A DNA stretch of 7,422 nt from NCBI GenBank assembly GCA_028717985.1, contig JAQUMS010000051.1:1-7422 (forward strand), in the 5' to 3' direction. This document shows, in pieces, positions 1 to 6,975 of the stretch; position 1 is the first letter of the stretch; every line of letters starts with the position of its first letter. Made by a program: the position numbers and the translations under genes. Under the pieces are notes generated by a model that was given only the letters and a program-made list of their open reading frames with translations, searched no databases and was not told the origin of the DNA. This DNA comes from Candidatus Omnitrophota bacterium (GTDB lineage: Bacteria; Omnitrophota; Gorgyraeia; Gygaellales; Profunditerraquicolaceae).

Positions 1-455
1 GTTAATAGAATTAAATCGCTATTCGAAGGCGCGGAAAAAATTATCAGATTCTCCTTTTGATTATAATCAAGATAATAGGGAACCACTCCGCCTTCAGTTC
101 CAAAAAATTCATCCTGCCAGTCACTCCCCCCCTGATGTTTAAGTATAAAATTTCTGATCACTTTTTCATTTTTTCCTTCAAGATCAGACGTGCATATTTG
201 ATATTCAGCTCCAAGAGTAGTCCGATTGGAAACAGATAAACTAGCCAAAAAACCATAGAAATAAGAATCTCGCTCTTTCCATTTTATATATATAATCCGG
301 TCATTGCTAAACCACTTTGGTGATAAATAACTTATACTTTCAAACAAACGTGGTCTGTTTTTATCAGGAAACAATGGATAACAGGAATGAATTAACGCTA
401 AAATCAGTATAAACGGACTCGCTAAAATCAAAATCCTACGATATGGTATTTTCAT
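1..455 (-). CDS. probable lipoprotein, possibly TolB/WD40-like propeller; C-terminus outside window
   Basis: An open frame of 151 codons runs from the ATG at 455 to the left edge with no stop, so the gene is cut at its 3' end. The protein starts MKIPYRRILILASPF, followed by a hydrophobic stretch and Cys25 in LIHSC. This looks like a lipoprotein signal, though the His before Ser departs from the usual lipobox. The mature part contains NDRIIYIKW, then YQICTSDLEGKNEKVI and, further on, YYLDYNQKENLIIFSA. These resemble the strands and the D-x-x-G-x-x turn of TolB/PD40 beta-propeller blades. That match is by eye and weak. The ATG lies four bases after the stop of the LolA-like gene, with no Shine-Dalgarno, so it probably depends on reinitiation by ribosomes finishing the upstream gene. 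The likely location is a membrane surface facing the periplasm, working with the LolA-like protein encoded next to it. A gene here is well supported; the function is not. Confidence 0.75.
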   Translation of the reverse strand, partial: MKIPYRRILILASPFILILALIHSCYPLFPDKNRPRLFESISYLSPKWFSNDRIIYIKWKERDSYFYGFLASLSVSNRTTLGAEYQICTSDLEGKNEKVIRNFILKHQGGSDWQDEFFGTEGGVVPYYLDYNQKENLIIFSAPSNSDLILL

Positions 456-459
456 TTTT

Positions 460-1782
460 TTATTGTTGTTGTTTTTCCGGGTCAAAATCGTTTTCGGTTA
501 ACCCGATATTGACCTCCGGATCAAGAAGAGTCAACGTGGACTGAAGCGTCCCCATGCTTATTACGGGAATTTTTTCTGTTTTTACCGGCATCCAAAACCC
601 CTGAGGCATTTGTTTGTCACGCAGGACTTTGCGGATTTGCATTAAATTACCCTCGTTATCGAACATTTTCATTTCCACGATGATCCCTTTATCATATGAA
701 ACCAGCATCCCGGTCTTACCGACCGACTCATCATCCGATTTAGGCGTAGCCTCTATATAAATCAGCTTTTCATCTAATCGTGAAAACTCATCATTTCGGG
801 TCAAGGTGTTCGCCGCGATATATTTGTCCGTATTGTAATAAACATCTTTCTCAAGTAAAGCGTCGTTTGATAAATTATTTTCTCCGGCCAGATCAATCGT
901 CCGCGTTTCTCCGGTACTGCAATTGATCATCGAGATTTTTCCTCCCCGGGTAATCAGTATATTCGTCTTTTGGGCCCGTTTTTCATCGGCAAAAGACTCC
1001 ATTTTTTCGTTATACGGAACTAAAAACGATAATCTGCAATAGCTGACACCGGAAATTTTTTTGCTGTTTAATGAAGTGGAAAAAATAGCATCGGATTTAA
1101 AATCTTTTATTTGAGAATAATTATCTCTTACCTTCCCCAATATTTCTTCATTTGTCGGATTCAAAAAATCATAGGTAGCTGTTTTTTGCGCCTCTCCGCC
1201 CTTGTTATCCCTGACCGAACATGTAAAAACCACCTGGCCGCTGTTCCCGTTGTCGGTTTGCCAATCAAATGTACTGGATGAGGCCCATTCCTGAACAACC
1301 ATGCCGCCTGCTGAAAACCGGTACTCCAAAGGATCCTGGTCCGCATCGGAAGCTTTAACTATAACTTTAATTTTAACACCGGCTAAAAATGAGGTTTTAT
1401 CTTTAGGGATTATACTTTGTATTCGGGGGATATGATTGGAAGACTTCAAGTAAAGATTAATCGGGTATGATTTTCCGGGTTTACACTTCCTGCTGACAAT
1501 CACTGTTTTATAATCGGTTTTAGACGCTTTTAAAAAATATGTTCCTTCTTTAATATCAGCGCTAAAAGAACACACTCCTGTTTCATTCGTCACTCCGGAA
1601 GCAATTGTATTTTTTGAAGAGTCCAGAAGTTCAACAGCTGAACCGCTCAAGAGCGTCTTACTTTTAGAATCCAGGGTCTTACAGGTAAATATCGACGCGG
1701 CAAAAGCGGAAATGAATGAAGAGAAAAAAATGATATTAATACATAACAAAATGCCTATCTTTATTTTTTTTCCCGAACGCAC
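460..1782 (-). CDS. secreted multidomain protein with C-terminal LolA-like domain
   Basis: This 440-residue exported protein probably acts in the periplasm. A basic start and hydrophobic stretch (residues 5-28) end in AFA-A, a signal peptidase I site. Residues 31-113 resemble a carboxypeptidase-regulatory/CNA-B-like beta-sandwich (GVTNETG, EGTYFLKASKTDY). Residues 118-208 look like an Ig/cadherin-like domain with SDADQDPLEY. Residues about 209-440 resemble the LolA/RseB lipoprotein-carrier fold, starting NEEILGKVRDNYSQIKDF and ending in a beta-rich segment (MPQGFWMPVK, LTENDFD). LolA itself is about 180 residues with no such front domains. At least six cysteines follow the signal peptide (including 34, 71, 100 and 188), so disulfides are possible. 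I chose the GTG at 1782: it has AGGAG just upstream and puts the signal peptide at the N-terminus. An ATG at 1887 would add 35 residues, overlap the kinase gene and bury the signal. Possible roles are lipid or lipoprotein transfer, or stress sensing as in RseB. The LolA match is by eye and moderately sure. Confidence 0.75.
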   Translation of the reverse strand: MRSGKKIKIGILLCINIIFFSSFISAFAASIFTCKTLDSKSKTLLSGSAVELLDSSKNTIASGVTNETGVCSFSADIKEGTYFLKASKTDYKTVIVSRKCKPGKSYPINLYLKSSNHIPRIQSIIPKDKTSFLAGVKIKVIVKASDADQDPLEYRFSAGGMVVQEWASSSTFDWQTDNGNSGQVVFTCSVRDNKGGEAQKTATYDFLNPTNEEILGKVRDNYSQIKDFKSDAIFSTSLNSKKISGVSYCRLSFLVPYNEKMESFADEKRAQKTNILITRGGKISMINCSTGETRTIDLAGENNLSNDALLEKDVYYNTDKYIAANTLTRNDEFSRLDEKLIYIEATPKSDDESVGKTGMLVSYDKGIIVEMKMFDNEGNLMQIRKVLRDKQMPQGFWMPVKTEKIPVISMGTLQSTLTLLDPEVNIGLTENDFDPEKQQQ

Positions 1783-1786
1783 GTCT

Positions 1787-1791
1787 CTCCT
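1787..1791 (-). promoter_or_regulatory. Shine-Dalgarno that decides a GTG start
   Basis: The minus strand reads AAAGGAGAGAC and then GTG. The AGGAG core is four bases from the GTG at 1782, which is close but workable. The 46-base gap 1783-1828 that holds it is the longest gap in the operon. I found no well-spaced -35/-10 pair in it, so an internal promoter is not supported. Confidence 0.65.
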
Positions 1792-1828
1792 TTCTGAGCT
1801 ATAAATATTAATACTTTTCAGCTCCTGC

Positions 1829-3994
1829 TTATTTGTAAATCGGCAAGTCGATATAAAAAGCCGTCCCTTTCTTATACGCGGATTCAAAAGATATCCTGCC
1901 GCTGTGGTTTTCTACGATAATCCTGCGAATAACATACAGCCCCAATCCCGTGCCTTTATGAGAAGATGCTTTAGTCGTAAAAAATGGGGTAAAAAGGCGT
2001 TTTTGATCTTCCGGTTTAACGCCTATTCCGTTATCTTCAACTTTAATCCGCAGATTTTCTCCAAAATGCTCAGCAGTGATAGTAATTTTCCCTCTATAAC
2101 CGGGTTCATTCAATAATAATCTTCTTTCAACAGTAGAATCATACGCGTTGTCAATAAGATTAAAGAAAACCTCTTCTAATTGCACAAGATTACCCTTTAT
2201 ATTCGGATTATACTGTGAATAATTCCGGACGATGTCAATTTCAGAAAGTTTAATTTTGTAACATACCATTGCTAATGTTCCATCCACAATTTGATCCAAT
2301 GTTATCCTGTCAAATCCCTGCTCGCCGCTACGGGTATATTTCAAAAGGCCGCTGACTACTTCGCCGCCCTGCACGACATTTGATTTAATACGTTCCATAG
2401 CATATTTAATTTGGTTTATAACATTTTTCACTTCTACGGATACCTCTAAACCATCAATGGATTTAATAATATCAAGTGTATCTCCGGCAATTAAAGAAAG
2501 CGCGTGAAAACGATTATTGATCTGATGAGAAAGCCCATCAGCCATAGTTCCAATAGTAGCCATTTTTTCAGTATGAGAGATTTGTTCCTGCATAATACGG
2601 GATTCCTGGATAAATTTCGCGTTCTCTATAGCCAGAGTGGCCTGAGAAGTTAAAACCTGAAATACTGCCAAATCATCATCCGTATATAGTTCTTTAGATT
2701 TCTTCTCACCTAAAATTAAGAAGCCTCCAAGATTATATTCAAGAAGGCCGGGAATAATCGCGGCAGCATTCAATGTGCGCATTTGCTCTTCCAACTCACA
2801 CGTAATAACATTGGGAGTCTCTTCGGCCTTATGTTTAACCTGGTCATAAACAAGGGCTTGTTGTTTTTCTTTCATCCAAATCATTAAGGTGCTTTTTTTG
2901 CTTACAGACACAGGCTGATTACTGCCGATGTTCCTCCCTGATTCCATCAAAAACTGTTCTGACCGCTCATCATAAAGATAAATCGCCGCGTGAGAAATTC
3001 TAACAGTTTTAGTAACGATATGAACGATCAAGTTTAAAAGCCGGTTAAGATCGCGGATCCTCGTCATCCCGATCGCGGCTTGTTTCAAACTATTTTGATA
3101 ACGTTTCTGCGCGCGCAAAATCCGCGCTTCGGCTTTCCGTTCCAGAAAAATGTACACAAATGGCCCCACAGTCGCGAGAATTGCCATCAGGGATAAAGGA
3201 ACTAACCACCATTTATCATTCAATATAGAGAATAAATAAGGCTGAGACCAGGTAGCCAGGAAAAATGGAATACCTAAAACAATTGAATACGTAAAAATAA
3301 AAAGTCCTGTCCTGGTTACGGCAATTTTAATATCTAGCAGCTGGTACTTAAGAATGGCATAGGTAACAATAAGGCAATATAAAGGAATAGTGAAGTTCCC
3401 AATAGGATAAAAATTGATATTAAACATGGGTAAAAAATTAGTTGTGCCACCCAAAAAACCCACAAACATACCAATAAAAAGATAAAGGATTTGATTTCTT
3501 ATAGCACCAGAATTATTTTTATAATAAATAATTAGCTCAAAATGTCCCCACACTACTAACCCAACCCAAATCATAAAAAAGATTGGATAAAAAAACCCTG
3601 CTGATTGGTGATAATAAATTGAATCAAAAATTGTTACTATTTTGGACATAAAAAGATTTGTCCAATTAATAATTAAAAAGAAGAAACCCTGCAAATAAGC
3701 AACATAAATTACTTTTTTATATTTTTCATCAATTTTACAAAAAATGCATACGGTATGAAAAAAACAAACAGGAATAAAAATACCACCGATATGAGCAATT
3801 CTCCATGCAAAAAGTGCTTTTTGAGGATTGTTACTAATTCCTATAAGAAAAGCTCCTATTCCCCAAAAGCCAACGGAGAGATTAAATAAAACCCAAATTT
3901 TGTGAATTTTTGAGCGTCCATAAATCGAAACTAATAAGGCTAATAATAAACACGTACAGCCCAGAATTAGCCCACCCAAAGCGAATAAATTCAT
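1829..3994 (-). CDS. membrane sensor histidine kinase, multi-TM + GAF + HATPase
   Basis: This 721-residue inner-membrane histidine kinase would sense a signal and phosphorylate a response regulator, none of which is in the window. Residues 1-285 hold about eight or nine hydrophobic helices, resembling the 7TM histidine-kinase N-terminal module plus extra helices. A short basic linker follows. A GAF domain spans about 315-457. The dimerisation/phosphoacceptor helix has His490 in GLSHQINNRF. The ATPase domain (about 600-719) has the N box (FFNLIDNAYDS), G1 (DNGIGV, 653-658), the F box (LFTPFFTTK) and G2 (GTGLGL, 681-686). All ATP-binding boxes are intact. The H box is unusual: Gln491 replaces the usual Glu and Arg the usual Pro (common form HEINNPL). 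The overall layout recalls PrsK-type kinases, but no PEP-CTERM or exosortase gene is seen. The ATG overlaps the previous stop by four bases and has GAGGG six bases upstream. The sensory module has no large periplasmic domain, so the ligand may be membranous or delivered by a partner. Confidence 0.93.
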   Translation of the reverse strand: MNLFALGGLILGCTCLLLALLVSIYGRSKIHKIWVLFNLSVGFWGIGAFLIGISNNPQKALFAWRIAHIGGIFIPVCFFHTVCIFCKIDEKYKKVIYVAYLQGFFFLIINWTNLFMSKIVTIFDSIYYHQSAGFFYPIFFMIWVGLVVWGHFELIIYYKNNSGAIRNQILYLFIGMFVGFLGGTTNFLPMFNINFYPIGNFTIPLYCLIVTYAILKYQLLDIKIAVTRTGLFIFTYSIVLGIPFFLATWSQPYLFSILNDKWWLVPLSLMAILATVGPFVYIFLERKAEARILRAQKRYQNSLKQAAIGMTRIRDLNRLLNLIVHIVTKTVRISHAAIYLYDERSEQFLMESGRNIGSNQPVSVSKKSTLMIWMKEKQQALVYDQVKHKAEETPNVITCELEEQMRTLNAAAIIPGLLEYNLGGFLILGEKKSKELYTDDDLAVFQVLTSQATLAIENAKFIQESRIMQEQISHTEKMATIGTMADGLSHQINNRFHALSLIAGDTLDIIKSIDGLEVSVEVKNVINQIKYAMERIKSNVVQGGEVVSGLLKYTRSGEQGFDRITLDQIVDGTLAMVCYKIKLSEIDIVRNYSQYNPNIKGNLVQLEEVFFNLIDNAYDSTVERRLLLNEPGYRGKITITAEHFGENLRIKVEDNGIGVKPEDQKRLFTPFFTTKASSHKGTGLGLYVIRRIIVENHSGRISFESAYKKGTAFYIDLPIYK

Positions 3995-5397
3995 TTTAAT
4001 CCCTCTAATTTATTGAGTACTTTTTTTGCCGTATCTCTCCCTAAAAAAGCAACACCAGGCACTCCATAAAAAGCTGATGACCAATGCCCAGTTAAAAAAA
4101 GATTATCGAATGCCGACTGGAATTTAGTTAACGAGCCAAGGCGAGAAGGAACAGAACTCCATCCGTAAGCGGCTCCTTGGAAATTTAAAGTTTCCCTAAA
4201 TAAAGTAATGGGCGTACAAATCTCCTTCACCTCAATATTTAAAGAAGATTTAATTATTTTTTTTTCAATTTTCTTGATTATAATATCAGAATAGTTATTA
4301 CGATATTTATGCCAAAAACTTTTATTTTTAAACAGGGAGTTAATAAAAACAGCCATTGTTCTTTTCTTATTGTTTAAATGCAATAAAAACCAATTAATTT
4401 TAGAGAAATCCCCTTCTATAGCTTCATAATACATCTTTTCAACATTAAAATGTTCGAGATAATAAATATTTAAATTTTGATGTTTAAATTCTGAAAAATA
4501 ATTTTTAAAACCCAAATAAAAAACAAACATTGATAAGGAAGGTTTTAATTTCTTTAGTATATTTTTAGCAAGAAATCGTTTTTTTGAATTTTTTACAAAA
4601 TCAACAAAAGTTTGTTTCATATCTACGGCAGAAACCACAAATTTAGATGTCAAAAAGCTTTTATTATCAAGATGGACTTCTTGTATTACTTCATCTTTTA
4701 TAATAAAATTTTTAACTTGTGTACTCAAGTATATTCTTCCGCCAAAATCTTTAAATTTTTTAAGAAAAACAGAAGCGAGCTCTTGGATGTTGTGTGCAGG
4801 ATAATACCCTCCGTCAATTATAAACTCACGAAATACTGTTAATGCAATAATTGATGAAATTCGAGAAGGAGGCAATCCTGAATTAATAAATATTGGAAAT
4901 GATAATAGAGCGGTTAATTTTCTTTCATTAAAGTAATATTTTAACAAATCATCAAAAGTGCTTTTACGAAATTTAATTATATCTTTCAAATCAAAATTCA
5001 TAACTAAATTGAAAAAGGCTTTTATACTTTTTTTCTCTTTAGGAAAAGTATTTTGAAAATTATTTATGGTTTTTTTATAATCATTCCAGAAATAAATTTT
5101 ATGTTCTAAACTTACTACTACATCTGACGGATCGTTTCTTTTTAAACTTAGTTTATTTTTTAAGTTTAGGTCTTCCAAAACTTGATTTAAAACTCCCCCC
5201 TCACGCATACTTCCCAAGGAATGAACACACGCATCAAAAGAAAACCCGCCTCTTGTAAAAGACGAGCAATATCCTCCCACAAATGAATTCTTCTCAACAA
5301 TAAGGGTTTTTAATCCGGCTTTTGCCAAATAGCAGCCACAAACCAGTCCGCCGATCCCGGCGCCAATTATAATCGCATCATAATCATATTTTGCCAT
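3991..5397 (-). CDS. FAD-dependent oxidoreductase, phytoene desaturase/carotene isomerase (CrtI/CrtISO)-like
   Basis: This 468-residue flavoprotein belongs to the CrtI/CrtISO/retinol-saturase superfamily, whose members desaturate, isomerise or saturate polyene and isoprenoid chains. Seen: an N-terminal Rossmann fold with GAGIGG (residues 12-17) and Glu35 at the end of strand 2 for the FAD ribose; VGGYCSSF (40-47); a GGYYP segment at 196-200, where CrtI enzymes have a GG..P stretch, here followed by AHN; and the family C-terminal FAD-contact block at 431-460 (NLFLTGHWSS, GVPGVAFLGRD). The central region, about residues 80-400, is rich in Lys, Asn, Phe and Ile and poorly conserved. It forms the substrate/membrane domain. 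The length is near the CrtI norm (about 490-500). The position after FabZ, ACP and ketosynthase suggests that its substrate is an acyl or polyene chain made by those enzymes rather than a carotenoid. No carotenoid genes are in the window. It overlaps the kinase gene by four bases (ATGA). The superfamily is secure; the reaction is not known. Confidence 0.88.
   Translation of the reverse strand: MAKYDYDAIIIGAGIGGLVCGCYLAKAGLKTLIVEKNSFVGGYCSSFTRGGFSFDACVHSLGSMREGGVLNQVLEDLNLKNKLSLKRNDPSDVVVSLEHKIYFWNDYKKTINNFQNTFPKEKKSIKAFFNLVMNFDLKDIIKFRKSTFDDLLKYYFNERKLTALLSFPIFINSGLPPSRISSIIALTVFREFIIDGGYYPAHNIQELASVFLKKFKDFGGRIYLSTQVKNFIIKDEVIQEVHLDNKSFLTSKFVVSAVDMKQTFVDFVKNSKKRFLAKNILKKLKPSLSMFVFYLGFKNYFSEFKHQNLNIYYLEHFNVEKMYYEAIEGDFSKINWFLLHLNNKKRTMAVFINSLFKNKSFWHKYRNNYSDIIIKKIEKKIIKSSLNIEVKEICTPITLFRETLNFQGAAYGWSSVPSRLGSLTKFQSAFDNLFLTGHWSSAFYGVPGVAFLGRDTAKKVLNKLEGLK
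4201..5160 (-). other. very AT-rich core of the oxidoreductase gene
   Basis: Hand counts of 60-base rows here give about 15-25% G+C, for example 9/60 at 4441-4500 and 10/60 at 5041-5100. The two conserved ends of the same gene reach about 40-45% (4021-4200 and 5341-5400). The secreted-protein gene and the kinase catalytic part also run about 45-52% in the rows counted. The membrane part of the kinase gene is also depleted (22% at 3661-3780), though less evenly. Lys/Asn/Phe/Ile-rich protein explains part of this; foreign origin is another possibility. Confidence 0.6.
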
Positions 5398-5406
5398 TTT
5401 TCCCGA

Positions 5407-6711
5407 CTAATTTTCAATTTTCTTGAATATCGCTGCCGCGTTAAACCCGGCGAACGCGCACGAAACTTTTAATACAGTATTCAATTGTTGTTTTATTTCT
5501 TTTTTCACTACATTTAAATTAAAATCTTTTCGTTCAATCTCGGTATTCAAAGTCGGCAAAATAGTATTTTTATTAAGGCACATCAACAAAATCGCTGTTT
5601 CCATTAACGCGCTTCCGCCTAAATTATGCCCTATATACGGTTTAAAAGCTGTAAGGAGCGGCTTTTGAAAATTTTTCCCAAAAATATCAGTCAGCGCTTT
5701 AGATTCATAATAATCGATTACTCTCGCTCCGACCCCGTGAGGACAAACAAAATCAACTTCTTTTTTAGTGATATTGCTACGAGCCAAAGCGTTTAAAATA
5801 GCCGTTTGATACGAATCACTGCCGATTTTAGGTACTGTTACCTGCCAGCTTTCCAAAGAAAATCCACCGCCCAAATATTCAGCGTAAATAAAGGCGTTAC
5901 GTTTACGGGCGTGTTCTAATTCCTCTAAAACCAACGCTATTCCGCCATCTCCAAACACCAAACCATTACTATTCTCAGCAAAAGGCCTTATAACTCCATC
6001 TGTAGAATAGATCCCCAAATCTTTAAACCACAAATATTTGTAAATATCAGTTTTATCGGCAGCCGAAACTACTACAATAGAATTCTGCCCATTTTTGATC
6101 ATCTGCGCGCCTGTTTCGATGGCATAAACCCCTGAAGCACAGGCATTACAAATAAATAATGAAAACTGATGGACGTTAAAAACCTTCGCGACATGAAACA
6201 ATGTCATAAACGGCTGAGTATCGTAACCGCTTTTAAGACAATCGTGGTAAAGAATATCATAAAATTGCTTCTTTGTTAAGGATTTCTTATGATTTCTAAA
6301 GAGGTCATACGCTTTTGCGCTTATTTTTGAAAGGAATGAAAGAAGATTAATATTTTCGTGGCTTATAACAAATCCGAAAGGATGTTTTGATGATGATTCG
6401 TGAGGTAACTTGGCGTCACGCAACGCCAACTGAATGGACGCGATCAGATAAAATAAATCTATTGTTTCATCGCCTTCTTTCCAATCTTTTATCCATTCAA
6501 GGGCCTCCGGAGATATTCCGTATTTGCGAATATTGAAATTTTTTACTTTATGGTAATGGAATGTCCCCCATTCTTCCTTATCGAGTTTAATGGTTTCCCG
6601 GGTAACTACAGGTTTTTCTTTACGAAGGTTCTGCCATAACTCATTTTGTCCTATCCCCATAGAGGTAAGCGGCCCAATACCGGTCACAACAACCCGTTTA
6701 CTGCTTTTCAT
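5407..6711 (-). CDS. beta-ketoacyl-ACP synthase (KAS II/FabF-like), divergent
   Basis: This 434-residue condensing enzyme of the thiolase fold would extend an acyl chain by decarboxylative Claisen condensation with malonyl-ACP in the cytoplasm. The N-terminus VVVTGIGPLTSMG is typical of KAS I/II. The nucleophile is Cys191 in CNACASG; His325 (CPHGVGA), Lys357 and His362 (FKPYIGH) complete the catalytic set. Phe420 sits where FabF has its gatekeeper Phe. Two loops differ from the norm: HGTGT/HGTST is HGVGA, losing both threonines, and GFGG is AFAG. The enzyme is therefore probably active but with altered substrate or chain-length preference. It is not a chain-length factor, because the Cys is present. 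It is slightly longer than FabF (about 412). No strong Shine-Dalgarno precedes the ATG, which sits in an A-rich run inside the end of the ACP gene. Translation probably depends on coupling. It stops (TAG) nine bases before the oxidoreductase gene. Confidence 0.92.
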   Translation of the reverse strand: MKSSKRVVVTGIGPLTSMGIGQNELWQNLRKEKPVVTRETIKLDKEEWGTFHYHKVKNFNIRKYGISPEALEWIKDWKEGDETIDLFYLIASIQLALRDAKLPHESSSKHPFGFVISHENINLLSFLSKISAKAYDLFRNHKKSLTKKQFYDILYHDCLKSGYDTQPFMTLFHVAKVFNVHQFSLFICNACASGVYAIETGAQMIKNGQNSIVVVSAADKTDIYKYLWFKDLGIYSTDGVIRPFAENSNGLVFGDGGIALVLEELEHARKRNAFIYAEYLGGGFSLESWQVTVPKIGSDSYQTAILNALARSNITKKEVDFVCPHGVGARVIDYYESKALTDIFGKNFQKPLLTAFKPYIGHNLGGSALMETAILLMCLNKNTILPTLNTEIERKDFNLNVVKKEIKQQLNTVLKVSCAFAGFNAAAIFKKIEN

Positions 6712-6952
6712 TTTTTTTCAGGGAATTTCTGATCAATTTTACGGCATCAGACACTCTTTTTAGTTTCCTCAACTGAGTATCCTTGATTGTAATTTTATAC
6801 TTTTTTTCAATGTTAGTGGCTATTTCAATTACCTTGAGAGAATCGATCCCAACATCTTTAATCAAATCAGCCGTATCGCCGATTTGATCGGGATTTACAC
6901 CGGTAACAGAAGACAACAACTGTTTAAAATCATCATTGATTTTATCGGACAT
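6698..6952 (-). CDS. acyl carrier protein
   Basis: This 84-residue acyl carrier protein would hold the growing acyl chain as a thioester on a 4'-phosphopantetheine arm. The attachment site is Ser38 in the motif DVGIDSLKVIEI, matching the usual D-S-L core at the start of helix II. The protein has the expected helix-loop-helix layout and ends in a lysine-rich tail (LKKNEKQ), slightly longer than a standard ACP of about 78 residues. An in-frame ATG exists 18 bases upstream at 6970, but the strong GGAGGA site is six bases before the ATG at 6952, so I take the later start (protein begins MSDKIN). The gene overlaps the downstream ketosynthase gene by 14 bases, which suggests translational coupling. 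The basic tail and the operon position suggest a pathway-specific carrier rather than the main AcpP, but that is inference. Confidence 0.93.
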   Translation of the reverse strand: MSDKINDDFKQLLSSVTGVNPDQIGDTADLIKDVGIDSLKVIEIATNIEKKYKITIKDTQLRKLKRVSDAVKLIRNSLKKNEKQ

Positions 6953-6958
6953 ACACAC

Positions 6959-6964
6959 TCCTCC
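6959..6964 (-). promoter_or_regulatory. Shine-Dalgarno that decides the ACP start
   Basis: The minus strand reads GGAGGA followed by GTGTGT and then ATG at 6952. This ideal site and six-base spacing favour the start at 6952. The upstream in-frame ATG at 6970 would place the ribosome site inside the coding sequence. Confidence 0.85.
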
Positions 6965-6975
6965 ATGCATAAAAG

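Noticed and set aside
57..239. Short plus-strand ORF of 60 codons
   Set aside because: It is antisense to the partial lipoprotein gene, which has a start, a signal-like N-terminus and a continuous frame.
1161..1346. Short minus-strand ORF of 61 codons
   Set aside because: It lies wholly inside the LolA-like gene in another frame and has no recognisable protein features.
1783..1828. Possible internal promoter before the LolA-like gene (AT-rich TATTAAT/TATAG stretch)
   Set aside because: TTTACA lies about 20 bases from TATTAA, too far for a standard promoter, and no other well-spaced pair is present.
1783..1887. Longer version of the LolA-like protein starting at the ATG at 1887
   Set aside because: It overlaps the kinase gene by 59 bases, puts 35 polar residues ahead of the signal peptide and lacks a good ribosome site. 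The GTG at 1782 has AGGAG just upstream.
4612..4842. Plus-strand ORFs opposite the coding genes, here and at 1904-2116, 5423-5668 and 6884-7099
   Set aside because: All are antisense shadows of well-supported genes, with no domain or ribosome-site support.
3991..5397. Carotenoid biosynthesis reading of the CrtI-like gene
   Set aside because: No phytoene synthase, cyclase or other carotenoid gene is in the window, and its partners are acyl-ACP enzymes. It cannot be fully excluded.
5407..6711. Chain-length factor (inactive ketosynthase partner)
   Set aside because: The nucleophilic Cys191 and both catalytic histidines are present.
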